Below, in pieces: positions 58,201 through 64,000 of a stretch of DNA of 64,000 nt. Both the position numbers and the translations under genes were made by a program. Source of the DNA: JAWLFY01 sp041685355 (GTDB taxonomy: Bacteria > Planctomycetota > Planctomycetia > Pirellulales > Pirellulaceae); NCBI GenBank assembly GCA_041685355.1, contig JAWLFY010000010.1, positions 1 through 64,000 on the forward strand. Direction: 5' to 3'. Within the stretch, counting starts at the first letter, position 1; every line of letters begins with the position of its first letter. The notes beneath the pieces were generated by a model, which made no database searches, was not told the origin of the DNA, and saw nothing but the letters and a program-made list of their open reading frames with translations.

Positions 58201-59355
58201 TCACTCCAACGTTCGAAGGATCGGTCGGGCGAGCCACGGGGCGCGACGGATCGCGACCGACGCCGCCCTCCGTAACCCGCCCGATCGGATCGCCGTGGTC
58301 AGCCGGCTACAACGGGCCCGTGGCCCCCACATCAATTCGCGATAGCGGTCACGCCACCGGTCACCTGTCGACTCGCGAGCCCCACCGTCGGACACCAAAT
58401 GGTCCGCCGCCGCGATCCCTGTTTGCAAAGCCCACGTGATCCCCTCGCCCGTAAACGGTTCGATGTACCCGGCCGCGTCCCCCACCGCGATCAACCGTCC
58501 TCGGCCGGCAACCCGCGCCCGACGCAGTGGTCCTGTCACAAGTGGCCCCGTCACAAGTGACCCGGCCGCCATCGAACCGGCGTCCGTCTCCCGATCGCCG
58601 GTCGGCTTCCCGCGGGCGATCGCGATCGCCTCCGACACCAACCGATCACGCCCCCCTTTCCTCGCAAATCCGTGGACCGCGGCGGCAACGTCAACCCGTC
58701 CGTCTTCCAACCGAGCCGTCCCGACGTAGCCGCGCCCGTCGCAAGCCATCCGGATCTCACCCGCCTCCGCCCCCGCCAAATCGTCCCCCGCCGTATACCC
58801 CAGCGTCCACGCCAACCCGACCGGCCCGTGCGGCGGTTCGACCCACGGCAATATCGGATGTCCGTTGACCCGTGGCATGACGACCCCGTTCAGCCCCGCC
58901 GCGATGACGACCGTCTCATACCCCTCGGTGATCGTACGGCCGCCCTCCGATAACGACACGGTCACCCGATCCGGTTCGGCGGCAACAATCGCGGCCGAGC
59001 AAGGCTGGCGGATCAAGACCCCCGCCCTCGCGGCCTTCCGGAGCAACTCCTCGTCCAACCGTTCCCGCGAGATCGAGACGCCCCCGCGAAGGGGAACAGA
59101 GACACCTCTGCCGTCGAAAATCCCCCGCCACCGATCGAGCCGAACCCCGTTCGCCTCGACCCAGTGGCGGCACCCGAGCTCTTCCAACGCCCGCAATCCG
59201 GCGCCGCCGAGACAACACCCACAAACCTTGAACCGCGGGAACACCGACCGCTCGACCAGCTCCACCGGCAAACCGTGGTGGCAAAGACGGATCGCCGTGG
59301 CGGCCCCGGCAGGTCCGCCGCCAATCACCAACACGGGGTTTGCGAAACCCGTCAT
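58201..59355 (-). CDS. FAD-dependent oxidoreductase (geranylgeranyl-reductase-like)
   Basis: 384 residues from ATG 59355, whose ATGA overlaps the methyltransferase stop. Dinucleotide site VLVIGGGPAGAA (residues 8-19) and FAD-binding VGDAAGYIEPFTGEGI about residue 287 are typical of the FAD monooxygenase/reductase group. It is likely to hydroxylate or reduce the PKS product. A 15-bp in-frame duplication (58535-58564) gives VTGPLVTGPL. The next gene (PKS) starts 5 bp after its stop, so all three are one transcript. Confidence 0.88.
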   Translation of the reverse strand: MTGFANPVLVIGGGPAGAATAIRLCHHGLPVELVERSVFPRFKVCGCCLGGAGLRALEELGCRHWVEANGVRLDRWRGIFDGRGVSVPLRGGVSISRERLDEELLRKAARAGVLIRQPCSAAIVAAEPDRVTVSLSEGGRTITEGYETVVIAAGLNGVVMPRVNGHPILPWVEPPHGPVGLAWTLGYTAGDDLAGAEAGEIRMACDGRGYVGTARLEDGRVDVAAAVHGFARKGGRDRLVSEAIAIARGKPTGDRETDAGSMAAGSLVTGPLVTGPLRRARVAGRGRLIAVGDAAGYIEPFTGEGITWALQTGIAAADHLVSDGGARESTGDRWRDRYRELMWGPRARCSRLTTAIRSGGLRRAASVAIRRAPWLARPILRTLE

Positions 59356-60083
59356 GCAAACGCCGGGACCGAGAGCGGCACGTCGACGACGTCGATCGAT
59401 GCCAAGAACCGACACGGAAACAGCGGCCGTACATCGACCGGGTGGGCCAACGCCCGCTCGGCCAGCACCGCGAACTCCCCGCGGGTGTACGCCCCGCGGA
59501 CGCTGGCTGCCGCGTCGTCATGGACGACAGGTGACCGCGTCACCATCCGCGCCGCTGCCGCGACCAGAAAGAGGTTCGTCCGCGACCGCTCTAGGTCACA
59601 CACGAGCGCGGCGATCTCCGCCGACGCACGCATCGACTGAAGCAGCTTGATCACTTGATAGTCGTCCAAATGGTGGATGAACAGCGAACAGGTCACGACG
59701 TCGAACCCCAGCGGCAACCCGTCGCGGACACAATCGCGACGGATCGCCGTGACTTCGACACCCCGCTCTCGTGCCAGCCGGCTGGTCGTCTCGATCGCGA
59801 CCTCGCTGATGTCAACCGTCGTCAACCGTAACCGCAAACCCGACGCCTTGGCCCATTCGGCCCACGCGACGGCAACGTCTCCGCCCCCGCTGGCCACGTC
59901 GAGCACCCGCAACGGGCGGTCATCGAGCCGTACCGCGTACCGTTTCAACCGCCGAAACAAAACGCGCGATACCCCGCTGATCCGATTCAATCGGGCCAGC
60001 CCCTTGAGGGCCTCGACATGATCGCGCTCCGGCAATCCCGGGTCGTCCATCCGCTCGGGGGTTCGAGACCTTGGGAACGTCAT
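59352..60083 (-). CDS. SAM-dependent methyltransferase
   Basis: 243 residues. Rossmann SAM site VLDVASGGGDVA (about 60-71), acidic VDIS at the end of the next strand, and FIHHLDDYQV after the fourth strand place it in the class I UbiE/small-molecule group. The ATG is within an ATGA overlap with the lgt stop, and its own stop is an ATGA overlap with the oxidoreductase. It should methylate the phenolic or quinone product of the PKS. Confidence 0.9.
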   Translation of the reverse strand: MTFPRSRTPERMDDPGLPERDHVEALKGLARLNRISGVSRVLFRRLKRYAVRLDDRPLRVLDVASGGGDVAVAWAEWAKASGLRLRLTTVDISEVAIETTSRLARERGVEVTAIRRDCVRDGLPLGFDVVTCSLFIHHLDDYQVIKLLQSMRASAEIAALVCDLERSRTNLFLVAAAARMVTRSPVVHDDAAASVRGAYTRGEFAVLAERALAHPVDVRPLFPCRFLASIDVVDVPLSVPAFA

Positions 60084-61333
60084 GACGTCGAGGGGGAAGC
60101 CGGGTGCTGGTGGTCACCACGCGATGCCAGCCGAACGACGAACGCCACCGAAACGAAGAACACCAGGATGCTGACCCACTGCGAAATCGACAACTCCGTT
60201 CCGAAGCGTCCCGCCTCGTCGACGCGAACGATCTCCAACACGAACCGAACCACAGCGTAACCGGCGAAACCGGCGAACATCAGCACCCCCGGGCGCCAAC
60301 GCCACCGCGAGACCACCAGAAGCAACCCGGCCATCACCGCCGCGCTCAGGCTGCTCCACAACTGCGCCGCCCGTACCGGCAACGCCCTCCCGGGCAACTC
60401 GTCCGGGCCCCAGCGAAAACGGTCCCCCTCGATGCGAACCTGAATCGCCGATCGGATCGCCTCGCGCGCCACGTCCCGGTCCGATTCGTCGTCGATCGCG
60501 GCAACCGTCCCGATCGTGTCGATACGCTGGCCGGCACGGATCCCCGCCCGCTCGGCCAAACTCCCCGGACGGACGGAGATCACCACGCGCCGCACCGGAT
60601 CGATCTGCAACCCGACCAATTCCCCCGAACGAAGTTGCTCCTCGTAAACCGGACTGCCCGGAGGAAACTCGATCGCCATCGGCCCCGGTTCACAACGCCC
60701 ACCGTAACAGCACCCGTTCATCAAGCAACCGATCCGACCGAGCGCGATCCCGACGAAAATGCACGGGATGATCACGTCGCCGATCACCAACCACGGAAGT
60801 CGATGTCGGATCAAGAACACCACCGCCGAGGCGAACCCGCCCAAAATTCCCCCGTATACGACCAACCCCCCTTCGGTGAACAGCACCATGTCGCGGAGCG
60901 AATCGAAATGGTCGCGGTACTGGATCACATAAAAAAGCCTGGCCCCCGCGATCCCCCCGATGAACACCCACGGCGCCAAAGCGTAAATCGTCTCCGCGGA
61001 TACCCCGTAACGCGGCGCACGGTACGCCGCCAACCCCACCGCCGCGACGACAGCGAACAACAACATCACCCCGTAACCGCGGATCGCCATCCCCAACGGC
61101 TCGCCTGCCAAATCCCGGACCTCCGCCATCGGCAACGCGAAGGCGACGACCGCCGCTGCGATCCCCCACATTGGCCCCTCGCCGACCAACACGTCCCAAA
61201 TCGACTCGCCCCGTTTCGCCCCCCAAGCCAACCGGACGATCAACAAAATTGCCAACCCGATCAGCACCCAACCGAAGCCGAATACCGGCAAACCGGCCAC
61301 CTCGTGGGGAATCACCAATAAAGTTCGACGCAT
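60080..61333 (-). CDS. lgt: Prolipoprotein diacylglyceryl transferase with PDZ-like insertion
   Basis: 417 residues from ATG 61333. Lgt adds diacylglycerol to lipobox cysteines. Seven-helix pattern with TEGGLVVYGGILGG and the catalytic loop GRIGCLMNGCCYGG, equivalent to the GRIGNFINGE region of E. coli Lgt. Between this and the last helices is an inserted domain (about 230-320) with RVVISVRPGSLAERAGIRAGQRID, a PDZ-like element, making the protein about 130 residues longer than ordinary Lgt. First gene of the operon; the 3' ATGA overlaps the methyltransferase start. No clear Shine-Dalgarno. Confidence 0.9.
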   Translation of the reverse strand: MRRTLLVIPHEVAGLPVFGFGWVLIGLAILLIVRLAWGAKRGESIWDVLVGEGPMWGIAAAVVAFALPMAEVRDLAGEPLGMAIRGYGVMLLFAVVAAVGLAAYRAPRYGVSAETIYALAPWVFIGGIAGARLFYVIQYRDHFDSLRDMVLFTEGGLVVYGGILGGFASAVVFLIRHRLPWLVIGDVIIPCIFVGIALGRIGCLMNGCCYGGRCEPGPMAIEFPPGSPVYEEQLRSGELVGLQIDPVRRVVISVRPGSLAERAGIRAGQRIDTIGTVAAIDDESDRDVAREAIRSAIQVRIEGDRFRWGPDELPGRALPVRAAQLWSSLSAAVMAGLLLVVSRWRWRPGVLMFAGFAGYAVVRFVLEIVRVDEAGRFGTELSISQWVSILVFFVSVAFVVRLASRGDHQHPASPSTS

Positions 61334-61586
61334 GGGGGAATCGCCCGAATCGACACGGGTTACAAGGCTCGTTGGGGATCCCCCCGTCATACGCTCTGAC
61401 GGTCTCGGACGCGACCCCGTCTGCGTCGCGGATGTCGTCGAGACTTCCGACGGGTTGATCTTGAACCGGGAACACCGACTCGTCTACTTTCCGTCCGCCC
61501 GAAGCCGCTTCCGACCTCCCGAACCCGGCGCCCAAGTCCTCGCGCGAAGCCCCGCAGATCCCCGCCCGAACGACCGGAGTCGCCCC

Positions 61587-62405
61587 GTGAACCGCTTCCC
61601 GTTCTCTCTTCCGATCACCGTTCCCCCGCCGATGTCCCTGATCATCATGACGGGCGTGGTCTCGTTACTGACCGCCAAGTCGCTGCCCGCCGACGAAGGG
61701 AGGCCATCGAATCCGCCGTCTTTTCGTGTCGATATCCGGTTTTACGAAGCCGAATCGATAGGGGGCGACCCGACGGTCCCCCTCTCCGCACACCGGATCC
61801 TGTTCCACCGCGGCGTCACGTACGACCTCCCGCAATCCCCCCGCGATCGCGTCCGTTTCGTCACCGTCGTCGACCCCAACCGATCCCGCGTGATGCTGTT
61901 GGACCGGCAATCGAAAGTCCGCGCCACCGTCCCGACCGATCACTTGGTCGAGCTCACCGCGAAAATCCGCTCGACAACCGAAAACGCCGAAAAACGCGAC
62001 GGCCTCGGGCTCAACGCGAACGTCGCCGTCGACGCCCCGAACCGGCGGTACTCCATCGGCTTCGGCCGCGTCACCTACCGTACCGATACCCGCCGCCCCA
62101 CCGACCCCGCCGTCGCACGAGCGTTCGGCCGCTTCAGCGACTGGGCCGGACGGCTGAACATCGCTCGACCCTCCGACGCCCCGCCACCGTTCGCTCGGAT
62201 GACCCTCAGCCGCTCCCTGGTCGCCGCCGGGCTGATTCCCGAGACGATGACGGTCACGATCCGCAACGACCCGAGCGACCTCCAATTCAACGTCACGCAC
62301 GAACTGACCGAGCGGCTCGACGAGGACGACCTGAAACAAATCCGCGAGGTCGAAGGGATGATGGCCGCCTACCGTGATATCCCCTTCGAATCGTTCCCGG
62401 AATGA
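61587..62405 (+). CDS. Secreted protein of unknown function
   Basis: 272 residues from GTG 61587, with GGAG 7 bp upstream. A signal segment (MSLIIMTGVVSLLTAKSLPA) follows a short basic start; an internal ATG at 61632 is possible. The mature part is mixed alpha/beta, with VRFVTVVDPNRSRVMLLDRQSKVRATVP and an RMTLSRSLVAAGLIPETMTV segment near the C-terminus. I do not recognise a family, but it has the look of a conserved planctomycete periplasmic protein. Its stop is followed by a REP-like hairpin. Divergent from lgt. Confidence 0.7.
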   Translation: MNRFPFSLPITVPPPMSLIIMTGVVSLLTAKSLPADEGRPSNPPSFRVDIRFYEAESIGGDPTVPLSAHRILFHRGVTYDLPQSPRDRVRFVTVVDPNRSRVMLLDRQSKVRATVPTDHLVELTAKIRSTTENAEKRDGLGLNANVAVDAPNRRYSIGFGRVTYRTDTRRPTDPAVARAFGRFSDWAGRLNIARPSDAPPPFARMTLSRSLVAAGLIPETMTVTIRNDPSDLQFNVTHELTERLDEDDLKQIREVEGMMAAYRDIPFESFPE

Positions 62406-62467
62406 ACGGATTCCTCGTGCTAGGGCGTCACCCAACGGCGACCAAGCAACCGTCAGGAAATCACGTC

Positions 62468-62499
62468 AACCCTTAGCGGAACGGCGCAAGCCGTCCGGT
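62468..62499 (+). repeat. REP-like hairpin with GNRA loop, copy 2
   Basis: Same 32-bp element as at 4164-4195, with loop GCAA instead of GCGA. Located between convergent gene ends (62405 and 62543). Confidence 0.75.
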
Positions 62500-62542
62500 C
62501 TCACGGCAGCGGAGGGGATCGATCGTTCGTTCCCGACGGTTG

Positions 62543-63034
62543 CTACCGCCAAATTTCCAGGGCGCTCTGGGTAAAGAACGCCAAGTGGACGACGAGTAAC
62601 GTCGCGGGGATGATCCGCCGCCCCGAAGCGAAGGCGAACAGTGCCAACCCACACCCGAGCGTGGCCACGGGAAACGCCCCTCCCGGAAAGGTCCAAACCG
62701 CCGCGGCCGCAAAACCGGCCACGATCGCCGATGCCCACAACGAGCCGCTCGCCGTGTAGCGAACCGCCCCCCCCTCCCATGCCGAGCCGTCGTCCCATGC
62801 CGAGCCGTCGTCCCATGCCGTGCGGCTGCCCCCCACCGCGTCTCCGCTAACTTCCGAACCCACGGCCGCGTCGCGTGTCGACGTGCCAGTTCCCACGACG
62901 GGTTCCGCCGGGTCGAACGGCGATCCGACGCGGACGCCGAAACCCTGGCCTTCCTCCGCGTCGAATCGATCCGCCGCCCCGGTGGCTCCGCCCGCTTCTG
63001 AGCCGCTTCGGTTCGCTTCGTCGCCGGATGACAT
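62543..63034 (-). CDS. Small membrane protein with repetitive N-terminus
   Basis: 163 residues from ATG 63034. The N-terminal 90 residues are polar and low complexity, with (SAWDDG) units from an 18-bp repeat. The C-terminus has two or three membrane segments (WASAIVAGFAAAAVWTF, FPVATLGCGLALFAFASG, ATLLVVHLAFFTQSAL). No family recognised. Divergent from a partial dehydrogenase gene and convergent with the unknown gene at 61587. Real because the hydrophobic C-terminus is well formed. Confidence 0.65.
   Translation of the reverse strand: MSSGDEANRSGSEAGGATGAADRFDAEEGQGFGVRVGSPFDPAEPVVGTGTSTRDAAVGSEVSGDAVGGSRTAWDDGSAWDDGSAWEGGAVRYTASGSLWASAIVAGFAAAAVWTFPGGAFPVATLGCGLALFAFASGRRIIPATLLVVHLAFFTQSALEIWR
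62776..62829 (+). repeat. In-frame 18-bp array, about 3 copies
   Basis: Units cccatgccgagccgtcgt, two identical and one diverged, encoding SAWDDG on the minus strand in the small membrane protein. Confidence 0.9.
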
Positions 63035-63066
63035 CAAGACGTGAACGGGGGGTGAGTGGCAATTTC

Positions 63067-63096
63067 TTGTCGGTTCTTCAAGCGTTTCGCTATCTT
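63067..63096 (+). promoter_or_regulatory. Candidate promoter of the PVC dehydrogenase
   Basis: TTGTCG (63067-63072), 18-bp spacer, TATCTT (63091-63096). Tentative; orientation fits the gene starting at 63186. Confidence 0.3.
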
Positions 63097-63185
63097 ACAT
63101 GGACATCCCCGAATCTCGAACACCGAGGACGCATGTCCGCTCGATGACACGCGTTGCCTGACCGACCGAACCCGCGAGTGATGCT

Positions 63186-64000
63186 TTGATACCCCTCGAA
63201 TCGTCCCTTCTTTCCCCCACACAATCCGCGACCCCCTCGGAAGCATCCCGACCTTCCGACCCGCCGTCTCCGGTTCGATCCCGCGTCCTCGCACCGCTCG
63301 GGCTGTTCATCACGCTGGCCGTCGCCGCACCAGCCTTCGCCGAACAACACGGACCGAGCGAGCCGCTCGAGCCGGTCGTCGCGGAGGCATCGAAAGAAGC
63401 GGAGCAGGGGATGGCGGGGATCCGAATCCCAGACGGCCTGGAAATCGGCTTGTTCGCCGCTGAACCTGACGTCGCCAACGTCGTCGCGTTCGACATCGAT
63501 CACCAAGGTCGGGTCTACGTCTGTGAAACGTTCCGGCAAAGTCGGGGGGTGACCGACAACCGAAAGCATGACCAGACGTGGCTGCTGGCCGATCTGGCGG
63601 CAAAGACCGTCCAAGACCGCATCGATTATCACAAACGGTTGCTCGGCGACGCGGTCATCACGTACCGACAACACGACGATCGGATTCGCCGGCTGGTCGA
63701 CACCGACGGGGACGGACGCGTCGAGGAGAGCACGGTCGTCGCGGACGGCTTCAACCGGCTCGAAGAGGGCACCGGGGCGGGGATCTTGGTGCGGGGCAAC
63801 TCGATCTATTACACGTGCATCCCGCGTCTTTGGAAACTGACCGACTCCGACGGGGACGGTCGCGCCGACGAGCGAAAGGTCTTGTCGGAAGGCTATGGCG
63901 TCCGGGTGGCGTTCCGCGGCCACGATCTCCATGGCCCCCTGCTCGGCCCCGACGGGCGGCTCTATTTTACGGTCGGTGACCGCGGCTTTCACGTCACCGC
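63186..64000 (+). CDS. PVC-type membrane-bound dehydrogenase, 5' part
   Basis: Open to the window end. The only start in frame before the signal segment is TTG 63186; a stop lies 24 bp upstream of it. The signal is LGLFITLAVAAPAFA (about 39-53). Then come phrases typical of the sugar-dehydrogenase-like family: GLEIGLFAAEPDVANVVAFD, GRVYVCETFRQSRGV and two DTDGDG-type sites (VDTDGDGRVEES, DSDGDGRADE). Related to the dehydrogenase at 26999-30764 but not a close copy. The heme domain, if present, is beyond the window. Confidence 0.85.
   Translation, partial: MIPLESSLLSPTQSATPSEASRPSDPPSPVRSRVLAPLGLFITLAVAAPAFAEQHGPSEPLEPVVAEASKEAEQGMAGIRIPDGLEIGLFAAEPDVANVVAFDIDHQGRVYVCETFRQSRGVTDNRKHDQTWLLADLAAKTVQDRIDYHKRLLGDAVITYRQHDDRIRRLVDTDGDGRVEESTVVADGFNRLEEGTGAGILVRGNSIYYTCIPRLWKLTDSDGDGRADERKVLSEGYGVRVAFRGHDLHGPLLGPDGRLYFTVGDRGFHVT

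Overview
The window looks like a chromosomal piece of a GC-rich planctomycete (Planctomycetota, probably Pirellulales or a close relative). The evidence is family content: a DUF1592/DUF1588-type cytochrome paired with a DUF1552 protein, two PVC-type membrane-bound dehydrogenases, a 5,885-residue extracellular protein with the LEDRRLLA N-terminal motif and a C-terminal dockerin, a DUF2203 protein, and a type III polyketide synthase operon. No phage, conjugation or CRISPR genes are visible. Two 100-N scaffold gaps (28582-28681 and 34944-35043) interrupt genes, and both lie inside short tandem repeats.

Layout. 1-4164: a tandem repeat and the DUF1592/DUF1552 pair. 4165-22488: a REP-like hairpin, a tandem array and the giant metzincin/cadherin-like/dockerin gene. 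22651-24339: flgK. 24427-30764: a secreted PQQ-type beta-propeller, a DJ-1/PfpI protein and a large PVC-type dehydrogenase/cytochrome c. 30982-34869: an alpha/beta-hydrolase-like protein without the usual nucleophile, an NHL-repeat protein and a secreted PDZ protein. 34866-37792: mutY (GTGA-coupled to the PDZ gene, with a tandem repeat in its N-terminus) and a di-heme cytochrome c peroxidase. 38028-41014: an Omp85/BamA function divided between a POTRA gene and a beta-barrel gene. 41173-44020: lutABC. 44159-47083: DUF2203, csrA with a GGA-rich leader, tRNA-Glu with a good terminator, an ABC ATPase and a metal-binding-type lipoprotein. 47080-54496: gltD and gltB (glutamate synthase) preceded by a LysR regulator. 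54615-56714: two membrane-protein genes. 56768-57027: a 123-bp inverted-repeat element and a 7-copy repeat. 57050-61333: a tightly overlapping operon lgt - methyltransferase - FAD oxidoreductase - type III PKS. 61587-64000: a secreted unknown, a small membrane protein and the start of another PVC-type dehydrogenase.

The most unusual signal is not one gene. The window is sown with unrelated short tandem arrays (units 7-23 bp, 2-9 copies), mostly at gene edges or in protein linkers. Within coding sequence every unit I measured is a multiple of 3 (15, 18, 21). Units of 7, 8, 10, 16, 19 and 22 bp occur only between genes, apart from one 19-bp array whose last copy overlaps a C-terminal codon run. 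This pattern fits a process that keeps creating local tandem duplications, filtered by selection for reading frame. A second dispersed signal is a REP-like hairpin with a GNRA loop, found just after gene ends at 4164-4195 and 62468-62499.
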